Part shown: one piece after another, positions 56,401 to 64,000 of the stretch
How the letters are laid out: each line of letters begins with the position of its first letter
Position numbering within the stretch: position 1 is the first letter of the stretch
NCBI GenBank assembly: GCA_040285825.1
Contig: JAUPSS010000003.1
Coordinates: forward strand, 2,356,001-2,420,000
Reading direction: 5' to 3'
DNA length: 64,000 bases
Source of the DNA: Eukaryota sp. TZLM1-RC
Taxonomy: Eukaryota; Metamonada: BaSk clade
Notes under the pieces: generated by a model
The model's database searches: none
What the model was told of the DNA's origin: nothing
What the model saw: only the letters and a program-made list of their open reading frames with translations
Position numbers and translations under genes: made by a program

Positions 56401-57068
56401 TTGAAGGTTCAATCTATTCTGGGGATCATTCTGTTATTTTTGTAAAAGATTTCCAGTCTGTAGATTACTACACTGTTTTCTCCAATGGACCAGCTTACAC
56501 CAACAAGCTTTTGTTCAAGGAGTGGACTCCTGCCTCTATTGAATGTGAAACTGTTGGTTCTATTGTTGAATGTTCTTTATCTTCTCCCAATGTGTATGCT
56601 CCAGAAATTGAAGACGCTGAGTTTCAAAAGACTGCAATTAAGTTGACTAGCAATGGTCAAAATGTTGCTTTCATTAAGGCTCGATTGGAAACACCTTCCA
56701 AACTCCTAATTAAATTGTCAGAAGCTCACGAAGCAACTATTGAAGTGGAGTTCTCTTCGGATACTCTTCTTTCGAATGAGAAAGTGAAAGGTACCAGCCA
56801 TTACGTCGATCCTGCCAATAGCTTTCCACTGTTGGTTTTGCTGACAGCAGTTGTTGTTGTTGTAGCAATTCTAGTCTTTGTATTGTTATGGTTGCTCCGA
56901 AAGGATAAAACCCAACCAGATGCTGCTGAGATGACCAATGTTACGGCTCTTCCTCCAATTTTTGATGTACAATCTGTATATCCAGTTGTAGTAGATGGTG
57001 CTCCTGAAATTGCAGCTCCTAACTTTGCTGTGTCCATGACTGATGTTGATGCTAAAATAGAGGTATAG
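53478..57068 (+). CDS. Large secreted type I membrane protein, unknown family
   Basis: ATG at 53478 gives 1196 residues. Residues 1-18 are a classical signal peptide (MNTVLFLLVLLALSLANS). The ectodomain of about 1090 residues is beta-rich and acidic with scattered Cys, including CNSNPC-type pairs and CQSAEC/CDECRVEY clusters. Near the C-terminus a single hydrophobic span (about 1112-1140, LLVLLTAVVVVVAILVFVLLWLL) is followed by RKDKTQ and a cytoplasmic tail of about 50 residues containing PPIF and YP motifs. I do not recognise a known domain. Cell-surface receptor, adhesin or wall-associated protein are possible, but none is supported by a motif. The frame is intact, intronless and flanked by intergenic DNA. 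Confidence 0.75.
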   Translation: MNTVLFLLVLLALSLANSTLPGLESYVSLLDAANQDGSLSLNIEEDYLKFKVSAKVAGSVRRLTDQELTSLLRDPLSVEDASYYVNKDHVFKKVCNSNPCTIVEVEPLSAFSYLKLSYQNTDPKWAFDYNWNYDHSCQGAERDFNFDYFTLKDTFFKASSQLFLEFDFNTFSGVKKCEGRFVQGIDASIGVEVEPFQDQFNYQFEPKEIAEFTISILLIPVNIRLRLGVGFTADVDSQMNIDSTFTLSNDNAELTMGYNDYKGFYHDYSFGKMHTTFERSIDGQANVKVELNVTLFMDLYSDSLIFHGSLLPALDLTVATAVCPEVLHWLVDFLLDVDFGMSDINIDVYVRKFNFETATSRRFLLIEHNIINNCADKVPVDVVASTMDETAPEEFILQLELERTSGGEDISNYYYHYGRTSTALCGDPWRCSIDDFLFVRPNTEIVIEIWRRRRWWFDSYISRIRTSFSEIGQWTFTGTGRRTTIFVSKTKEIMPNTFISTDVVASESQLFQLGKYPEPDEWAKKRFIWGGSWLPWMKSFAAPSVRADSSEVFWEESRGRNLFEPTSRMLNISFTCSQEHSNLRVRFHGDDYGTDGSPTSLTHFYRSPVWGAEVTLYEDRTWPASNRDVASIWMYDYTPGAVRTRWGSTPASSCTLRVEVQYPPVFVELYNDDGITGTYPVVFILSDDLSDAGCQDVIADGFYHISSVPSGEFYYVTGRWYDVVDEDKVSTTSLLVQNPAIIVSVVEQETCLTRYTFASIGDSFLAKRVAFIVNVPRLSTTYVEIPSGMKGSFTRLHGEFWHSDIEFEAPSETGKLVIENPQATNFEAVVIYECQSAECSGTIEQPAHEVVLSSGSPYLAVSPYQTDFSTKSSCDECRVEYERYTDEDVHIITNDDSFTLTQSGHFMSSQCQFRVHTNPSVEGFATFTSTCHFASGDEVTVPENGKANIDRSMVQLSDSNTGFVVFHKPCLYCNIEGSIYSGDHSVIFVKDFQSVDYYTVFSNGPAYTNKLLFKEWTPASIECETVGSIVECSLSSPNVYAPEIEDAEFQKTAIKLTSNGQNVAFIKARLETPSKLLIKLSEAHEATIEVEFSSDTLLSNEKVKGTSHYVDPANSFPLLVLLTAVVVVVAILVFVLLWLLRKDKTQPDAAEMTNVTALPPIFDVQSVYPVVVDGAPEIAAPNFAVSMTDVDAKIEV

Positions 57069-58150
57069 AATAGTTTTAAAAAATAAAGGCCAAACAATTA
57101 CCAAAATATCTTCAATAATTACTCACCAATCCTCATGAAGGTCTACTTACAATTTTTTTCAAATCCATGAAACTTCTGCTGATATTTTGTGATTTACCTA
57201 GTGGGAGATTATAATGGCTGTTGCTTTGTTCTTTCAGAGATTGAATATTCTATTGCTTCGAATTGTGTATATATGGTTTCTATTATTGTTCGCCTATGAC
57301 AAAACGCTTATTGACTTTTTCTTTTGTAGTTTGAATGTCTCAAAGAGTGCAGTACCTCACAGAGCATCATTTTTCTGGAGTTGAAGTTAATTTTTACACA
57401 CAACTACCCAGTTCACAACATTAATCTCTCTTTTTGGTTCAACTTCAGTTATTAAAACAAAAAACAACTGTCATGTCTCTTATATTGAGCTAATTACAAC
57501 GTCACAAGAACTGTGGTCTTTTTTGTGAACATCTACAATAGATGGAGATTTAGTTATTGATAACCCATGATCTGCTTTCCATTGAACCATGGCCAATCCA
57601 TAATTTTGGTTTTGTAATTGGTTTTGCTTAACACGACACAACACAGTCTTTAAATAATCATAATGAGAATAAATAGAGTATGAAAATCGCGCGCTTAAAA
57701 GATTTGATGATGTTGATGCGTGTATTGAGGATATTGAGTTCTAGTTTTTTGTTTAATGTTTTGTTAGCGTTGAAAATAAATTTCAAATTTTTTAAAAAAA
57801 TAGATTAAACACCAGTAATCGAAACATATCCAATTAGTTTTTGCTTCTCTTCTTTTCGTTCCCACACATTGCCCCCAAACATTCTAAATATCTGAAACTC
57901 TGTGAAAATACTGTTGATCAGTCTTTGTTGAAATGGGAACCATTAGAGGAACATGTCGTTTAAAGTATACATGCTGAATTTCTTCAATCAATTGTTAGCT
58001 GGAGCTAAACGTGACTTTCCCTTTTAGGAAAGAGGATCACGTCACCATTAGTTTACTGAAACCGTGCACTGAAGCCAACACAATGAGTTCACTGTGAAGG
58101 TTAAGCAATTTTTATTAAATTTAAAGTTTTTGCCCTCGTCAATTATATTT
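57069..58150. other. Intergenic, no gene seen
   Basis: AT-rich spacer downstream of the surface-protein gene. No supported frame or RNA gene. A TTAAAAAATAAAGG stretch just after the stop codon could carry the polyadenylation signal. Confidence 0.4.
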
Positions 58151-58159
58151 TGTCGCCCG

Positions 58160-58830
58160 CCAGGTGAAGATATTTATTGAACTTGTACATTTAACAAAAA
58201 AATCATAACTAATGGGACGAAATTCATTGAACCAAGATTTACTCTACAAAATCTTGAACTGCTTGCTGTCTAGCTAAAGCATGTCTAATTCGATCGAAAA
58301 ACCGAGGCAATCAATCAATAATGAGAAAGTGAATTCGAGAGAGCCATAAAAATATATCAAATCTTTTCATTGTTTTTTCTTGAACCTCGCTAAAGCTCCT
58401 CTAATTCGATTGAAAAACCGAGGCAATCTATTAATAATAACAAATTGAATTCGAGAGCGTCATAAAAAGATATCAAATCTTTTCGTTGTTTTTTCTTTAA
58501 ACATTTTTTGGAAATTATTCAAAAAAGTTTCTGCTTCTACTGATAGTCTTTTGTTTATCGAAAATGGGAAAGCAATAAAACATATGGTCTAGTTCTATCA
58601 GCATTAACTTTTTTAATATCTTTGTCATCTTTTGTTTGTTTTTCTTTGGCTTTAAATTCATGAGCATCTACAGGATTAAGTTTTCTTCTTTAAACCAAAG
58701 TGTCATTTGCAACATTACATGAAACAACGTCAACAACAGCTTCAGAATTATCAATCCAGTAACAGTACATATCAACTCTATCATTAGAACCAAAATTATT
58801 CAATTGCTTGGTGATGGTGTTTTTATAACT
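58160..58830 (-). mobile_element. LINE-B 3' fragment with internal tandem duplication
   Basis: The minus strand matches the LINE-B 3' half: a region corresponding to GSNDRVDMYCYWIDNSEA (about 58800-58730) is followed by the 3' untranslated part and the tail ending CAATAAATA (about 58165-58180). A unit of about 116 bp containing CGAAAAACCGAGGCAATC appears twice in tandem (about 58270-58385 and 58386-58501). Frames are broken. The next 850 bp, to 59690, contain no gene. Confidence 0.8.
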
Positions 58831-59600
58831 TTTGTCAATCCACTTGTAATACAAGGAACCATTTCACAATGATAATGAGTCAAGAGCACAGACCAAAAGA
58901 CTATCTATCAAGTGTTCTTGTGCAGTTTCACACAACCATTTTTTATTGAAAAACAATGTTTTGTTCAGGTGGTTGATTCGATTCTAGTGTTGAGTTATTA
59001 TGAAGTAACACTACAAAAAACAACGAGTTTCTACCAAATAGTGAAATAAATTGTGTAGCAGACAGTAATTGTTGACTTAACCGGTATCTGATGTTCAACA
59101 TCTAGAAAAATTTCTTTTTCATACTAAGAACAAGATGGAGCATTTGTCCAATACTCTATATTAGCAAACCAAAACTACAGATTATTGAACGTTGTGGAGA
59201 ACTCAAGAATCTCAAATTCTATGCAGGAATTGTGTATTACTTGTGTGTAATTTAACCAAAAACTATTCACAAACTAACATCAAAATGAGGAATGAGAAAA
59301 GAATGACGTTAAACAATCAAACAAAAACTATTTACTTGATGTTGTTGAGCTGAAAGGATAACACAAAAACTAATCACTAGTACGAAAAAAACTAATACTA
59401 AAATGTGAAAGACATTAGGACAATGTGATTGATGTTGACAGTTCAACTATTCATAAAATCATAATTGATTAAAAAATAAATAACTTAATTTCTATTATTT
59501 TAATTGAAATAAGATAAAACATTTGTTAAAATTTTAGTTTTATTATTTAGTGGCATTCGGAAACCCGAAATATACTTCCAATTATAGTGAATAAACACGG

Positions 59601-59647
59601 TTAACACGTGTTAATATGTGTTAATGATTTCACCAACGTGTTAACAC
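59601..59647. repeat. Palindromes TTAACACGTGTTAA and GTGTTAACAC
   Basis: A 14-bp perfect palindrome with a central CACGTG E-box occurs at 59601-59614. TATGTGTTAA follows, and a second 10-bp palindrome built from the same half-sites lies at 59638-59647. They lie 45-90 bp outside the inferred 5' end of Gypsy element 2. They could be a regulatory cluster or a remnant of another element. Confidence 0.5.
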
Positions 59648-59690
59648 TGTTCAACCGGAATATGAAATTTCATAAATTAAAGCTTATTAA

Positions 59691-59825
59691 TGTTAGCCTT
59701 GGATAATATTTATAATAGTTTATTCATAGTTTATTAATAGTTATTGTTTTATTGCGCCCATGCGCTTAAGTTAAGGGAAATCCTCATTCCCTTGTAATGA
59801 ATTACTCTACTTTTCATATAAGGTC
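59691..59825 (+). promoter_or_regulatory. 5' end / probable LTR-leader of Gypsy element 2
   Basis: Begins TGTTAGCCTTGG and matches the inverted leader at 21832-21696 nearly base for base, through GCGCCCATGCGCTTAAG and CCTCATTCCCTTGTAAT. The shared boundary at TG and the differing outside sequence mark the element end. A primer-binding site was not identified, so the LTR length is unknown. Confidence 0.55.
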
Positions 59826-60449
59826 ATGTCCCGTCATAACACCCGCAGATCATCAATACGTATTGGATCACCTTTGGGTGGTTCCATTGACACCTCCGAG
59901 ACTGTTAGGACTGATCCTCCTACGTCTTACCTTTCGAGTTCTTCCTCCCGAACTCCTCAGTCGGGACCAGAATAACCCTTGACAACTGGGTCCGAGGGAA
60001 GCAATGCTTCTTCTCCTCATGTGTCAACTCCTTTTTCTGGAGATTCTGTCACAAAACCCAATGCTTCAAGTTCTTCCTCCCAAACTCCTCAGTTGGGAAC
60101 AGAACTACCCTCTGGTGGCGAGAGAAGTGATACTTCTTCTCACCTTCCGGGTCAAGGTTCCACTCCATCCACGGATTTTCATGTGGTTCCTATCAGTCTT
60201 CCTGTTCCTCCCTCTAATGTGGAAAACTTTGTACCTCTTTCTCCTCCCCCTGGTTCTGAAGGAGAGGTTGAAAATTCCCTTTTAGGTCCTGAACAGTTCA
60301 GTACTTAAGATGAATATCTGAAGTATATTATCAACCAGACTGACCCTGACTCGGCTAGCAACAAGATATCTGAGCTGTTGAAGTTCAAGATGGTAGAGTC
60401 TCCCTCTTCACCTATTGTTTGCGCTCCTGTCATCCCTTCCACTTCTTCT

Positions 60450-60560
60450 ACGGAAACTCCTGAGGAAGGACAACGAGCTCTTTTTACCCCTTCTACGGAA
60501 ATTCCTGAGGAAGGACAACGAGCTCTTTCTACTCCTTCTACGGAAGTTCCTATGGAAAGC
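60450..60560 (+). repeat. 45-bp in-frame tandem repeat in gag
   Basis: Two full 45-bp units starting ACGGAAAYTCCTGAGGAAGG (60450-60494 and 60495-60539) and a partial third encode PEEGQRAL repeats. The length keeps the frame. A further 69-bp in-frame repeat near 63041-63180 encodes LFTIEQDSSPT twice. Confidence 0.85.
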
Positions 60561-61474
60561 AGCCCTCCGCAACAACCAGCTCCTCCTGCAGTCCCTGCTG
60601 GTAACTCTAATCCTACTACTCCTTCTCGAGAAGTTCCTGTAGCAGATCTTCCTGATACTTCTGCTCCTACTACGGTAGCTCCTACAGAAATCCATTCAAC
60701 TCCACCTGTTCCTCCTTCGGGAGTTCCTACTAGAGGAGTAATTCATATCCCTCCAACCTCTGGCCAGACTCCTCAGCAAGGTCACGTTGTTTCTTCTGTT
60801 CCTGCTGCTTGGCAGGTGCTTAGTGCTGCACAGCCTAACACCTATCAAGCTCCAAGCCAGCCCCAGGAATCAGATTCTCCTTTCATCTCTACTCAGCAAA
60901 GAACTGAGGCTCAAAACTTAGTTCTCAATGCTGGTATTGAGTTAATGCAAGGAGATCCTGCATCGATTCCTCCCAATGAACTCATTGCTGCTTTACCCCC
61001 ATTTTGGGGTCCAGAAGTGGTTATTGATCATGGCTTTAGGATCCGCAGAAGAATAGGCCCCTACTTCCCAACGGAGGAAGTAGACAATCTCACGGTTCGT
61101 TGTGACCCTCCTTCAAATTATCCTCAACGGGAGACTGTTGGAGGGTTCAGGACTCCTCGTGAAGGTGTACAAAGGATCTTCGCTGGTGATAAGCTGAATC
61201 TCTTCCTCAACCGATGTAATTCTTGTCCTTTTCCCAGGTTTAGCCCTGGATACAATGCTTCTCTTGATATTTTTATCAACAGAGACTTCAGGACTAGATG
61301 GTAGTACACCTACACTACGAACTATCAGAGATTGTACCTTCAAGAGCGCAGACCAGACCATTGCGCGTCATGTTTTGGTCCAGAGCACAGAAGGAATAGG
61401 TCTCTAAGGGATGCCCTTATGAATGTACATGAGAACATTGGTGTCACCAATTCAAGTTCTCTACTTTGGGTTAA

Positions 61475-61520
61475 TATTGATGGTAATGTGGAAAGTTTAT
61501 TGATGGTAATGTGGAAAGTT
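61475..61520 (+). repeat. Perfect 23-bp tandem duplication that breaks gag
   Basis: Positions 61475-61497 and 61498-61520 are identical (TATTGATGGTAATGTGGAAA and three more bases). Because 23 is not a multiple of three, the duplication shifts the gag frame; the single-unit junction reads through in frame. Confidence 0.97.
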
Positions 61521-63205
61521 ACTATCCGAGTGATCATGACCCAGTAGAATTGAGAACCTCTGATCCTGACCCAGTGGATTCAGACACTGTTTTCTCATCT
61601 TTGAGCATTGAGCCTCAAGATGATCAACAAGATGAGCCGATGGCGACTACTGACACTTTTGAGACGGTGCAACAACCTGTAGTTGTCCAACCACAAGATC
61701 CATCAACTCCTTCCTTGGTTCCTCAGGACCCTAGGCTCCTAGGAGTAACTCCATCTAATACTCCCGTAACTCCTCAGTATTCTAACACTCTACTGATGGA
61801 AGCTATGGCGAGTTCACAAGATAGAGACAGAGATAGACAAAGAGGTGGTCGTCCTAGAAAACCCACCCTGGAAGCCAACGATATCTCTGAACCAGTAAGG
61901 ATCTTGAAATTCATCGACAGATTTATTCTGTATGCTAGGACTGAGAGGACCATTGAAGAGAGAGATATCAATGAATCTGATCCTACTCAAGTCAGACTAG
62001 CAAGAGAAGTGTCTGAACTAAGAAGGCAACTTGAGGAACGTTCTCGTCCTCCTGCCACTCCTCAATCCATTAGCAGAGAAAACCGGAACCTCCCTCTCGA
62101 TCAGAGATATGGTAACCCCCTCCACGAGTGGGACCGATTCAGAGCTGCTGCTCAAGTCAACCCTCGTAGGATTGCCTCCTGTGTTACTCCAGAGTGCTTG
62201 GCCGCTCTGAGAGCTCAAGGCAGGTTTTCGTCTATGTCTGATAGTATCTCAGCTATCGACAACATTAATGAGGAGCAAATATGGGAATCAATTTTACACC
62301 TCAGCCAGTATAGTACATTAGAAACGGCGAGGAATCAGTTATATAGAGTCCAGATGAATTGGAATATTCAGGACTTTAGGAATCGCTGGGGCGACTTCAC
62401 TGTGAGCTTAATGAGAACAGTTTCACGAAGTACTGCCATTTCTGACGTCAGGGCAAGCGACCGTGCCTTGTATGGTCAACATTTCCTACAGCGCATTCAA
62501 AACTGGGAAATTGCAACCCATATGATTGATTCTGTTGGTATTCAGGCCATCAGCGACAATCTGAGAACTGTATGGTCCACACCCAATGTTTGGCAACACC
62601 ATACATTAGAACAATTTGCTGACATCCTGGCTGCTGAATACATGAGTTGGTGTTCAGCAAGATCCTATGATGAGCAAAGGGCCAACATCAGTGACAGCTA
62701 TCAACAACATATGGGTCACTATGTTAGAGTAAACCCAAAGGACGAGAAACGAATAGGCAAATTTAAGCCTGCGGGTTCCAGCGTCGCCCCTGCTCAACTT
62801 AACAAAAGGAGCAAGTCGCAAATTAAGAAAAAAAAAGGTAAAGCTGGTCTCTGTAGATTCTGTGGTATTCCAGGCCACACTATTAACGAATGTCCCGACC
62901 CTGATTGCCAGCGATCCAAGCAATGGCGAGATGCCAACCCAGATGCAGTTCAAGCATATTTGGCAAGAGGTAGTAGTAGTAGTAGTAGAGGCAGAGGTAG
63001 ACGTAGAGGAAGAGGCAAGGGCCCTTCCAGCAGTAATAAACGTTCACATAAATATCCACTGTTTACTATAGAGCAAGATAGCTCTCCAACAAGTAATACA
63101 CCAAAGCAACGTTCAAACAAATGTTCATTGTTTACTATAGAGCAAGACAGCTCTCCAACATGTAAAACACCAAACATAAAACAAACCTCAGTCTCCAACC
63201 AGTAG

Positions 63206-64000
63206 ATTAAGTGTTTAACTAATCCTTTGACTACCCGGAATCTCAAAACAGCTACAACGATAGAAACACCAAATAAACCCTGTTTCAATCATGAGTTCGA
63301 CTCGAACCCAGTCTCAGAGTCCCACAGCGATATCTTCATGGTTCGCACCTCAGATGTCGCACGCAAAAATTTAAAATTGAAATTTTCAATAAATAACTGC
63401 GAAACAGAAGGGATCATCGACACTGGAGCTTCGATATCAGTCATCACTGTTGATTTAGCAGAGAGATGCAACATGGTTAAGACTAACCATTGCATAAACT
63501 TTAAGTCTGCAAACAACATCATGTCAAAGTCTTTAGGATCAGCAGAAGGCACACTGAGCTTCAGACTCGGTAGTGTAACCCAACTAGTTCATGTGAAACA
63601 TAGCTTGGCCATCATTCCTGGCAACAATATGTTGCTAATTGGTAGAGACCTGTTGCATCACCTAGGCTTATTGAACGATGAAGGCCTCTTCATCAAGATG
63701 GATGAGGAACATCGTACATTACTTCTGCCTGAGGCTGAATTCGACCATCGAATCTCCCAAGTCTCAGATGTCGTCAACGTCCCCAGACGTTGGTTGGAGC
63801 ACATACAGTCTTTTGGTTGTACTGATAACCTCGACTGTGATAACGACAAGAAGACCTTACTTCTAACCTTGAAAGAGTTCGAAGAGACATTCACCCTTAA
63901 GCCGCATGCTGATGGGATTGACTGTCCTCCAATGGAGATCAACTTTCATGATGAAAGTATTCGAGTCAGACGACCCCCTCGTAGGTTAAACCCCGAGAAG
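63206..64000 (+). CDS. Ty3/Gypsy element 2: start of pol (protease, RT N-terminus), runs off window
   Basis: Pol continues in the same phase as gag directly after the TAG at 63203-63205 and stays open for 265 codons to the window edge, with no separate ATG needed. About 70 codons after the TAG comes an aspartic protease motif, IIDTGAS (63413-63433), then SLGSAEGTLSF and MLLIGRDLLHHLGL, typical of Ty3 retropepsins. The last 40 residues (IDCPPMEINF, RRPPRRLNPEK) correspond to the beginning of reverse transcriptase. The active-site DTG is intact, unlike element 1. The remaining RT, RNase H and integrase lie beyond the window. Confidence 0.9.
   Translation, partial: MKCLTNPLTTRNLKTATTIETPNKPCFNHEFDSNPVSESHSDIFMVRTSDVARKNLKLKFSINNCETEGIIDTGASISVITVDLAERCNMVKTNHCINFKSANNIMSKSLGSAEGTLSFRLGSVTQLVHVKHSLAIIPGNNMLLIGRDLLHHLGLLNDEGLFIKMDEEHRTLLLPEAEFDHRISQVSDVVNVPRRWLEHIQSFGCTDNLDCDNDKKTLLLTLKEFEETFTLKPHADGIDCPPMEINFHDESIRVRRPPRRLNPEK

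Larger units (their letters stand above)
59826..63205 (+). pseudogene. Ty3/Gypsy element 2: gag, with stops and a 23-bp duplication
   Basis: Gag starts at ATG 59826 with a long Ser/Pro-rich region. In the same phase it meets TAA at 59973-59975, TAA at 60306-60308 and TAG at 61302-61304. A 23-bp tandem duplication (61475-61520) then shifts the frame, and the remaining 564 codons run to TAG at 63203-63205. The C-terminal part has a canonical CX2CX4HX4C knuckle (CRFCGIPGHTINEC, 62852-62893) and an Arg/Gly/Ser tail. The inverted copy at 21.1-21.7 kb lacks the first two stops, so the stops arose in this copy. The three lesions in the N-terminal half contrast with an intact C-terminal half. Confidence 0.88.

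Noticed and set aside
1-64000. CRISPR arrays, bacterial operons, riboswitches
   Set aside because: No regularly spaced repeats were seen, and gene content is plainly eukaryotic.

Overview
The window comes from a nuclear genome of a eukaryote, most likely a flagellated unicellular one (protist). It is AT-rich and carries eIF3g, a RanBP1-type protein, tubulin cofactor C and Akirin, two cilium-type leucine-rich-repeat proteins, two nuclear tRNA-Lys genes, and a dense load of eukaryotic transposons (hAT, Tc1/mariner-like, MULE, Ty3/Gypsy, non-LTR/LINE, Fanzor). Every host gene I can read is one uninterrupted frame, so the genome looks intron-poor. TAA, TAG and TGA all end host genes, so the code looks standard. 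An intron-poor flagellate such as a metamonad would fit, but the lineage cannot be fixed from this sequence.

Layout. 1-6.2 kb holds remnants of a gag, a SWIM/MULE fragment, a broken hAT and two broken Tc1/mariner-like transposases. 6.2-10.5 kb is gene-poor with one tRNA-Lys(UUU). 10.56-11.89 kb is an intact BTB gene. 12.5-21.8 kb is a Ty3/Gypsy cluster: a decayed gag-pol, an apparently intact MULE lying between two Gypsy integrase pieces, and an inverted gag/leader fragment. 23.1-25.5 kb holds eIF3g and a RanBP1-like gene. 26.6-28.6 kb is a decayed Fanzor (eukaryotic TnpB relative) that runs in frame into Akirin. 29.6-33.8 kb holds an LRR/EF-hand gene, tubulin cofactor C and tRNA-Lys(CUU). 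34-36.2 kb and 47-51.5 kb are LINE clusters. 37-39.9 kb is a BTB gene broken by an in-frame stop and by a 65-nt LINE tail with a clean target-site duplication. 40.7-46.9 kb has a small membrane protein and an LRRIQ3-like gene. 53.5-57.1 kb encodes a large secreted, membrane-anchored protein of unknown family. 59.7-64 kb is a second Ty3/Gypsy element that runs off the window.

Three LINE families are named here by local similarity: A (two long copies at 47.1-50.5 kb plus fragments), B (34.9-36.2 and 50.6-51.5 kb plus many 3' ends, sharing a tail that ends in CAATAAATA), and C (one copy at 42.4-42.95 kb). They encode reverse transcriptase with a C-terminal Cys/His segment and appear repeatedly as 5'-truncated, chimeric or nested copies.

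Host genes do not form operons and lie on both strands. Tubulin cofactor C, the LRR/EF-hand protein and the LRRIQ3-like protein all point to a microtubule or axoneme context. The most interesting points are the Fanzor-Akirin read-through frame, the same-frame gag-UAG-pol arrangement in two diverged Gypsy elements, the precise LINE-tail disruption of a BTB gene, and the mosaic, nested LINE-A pair.
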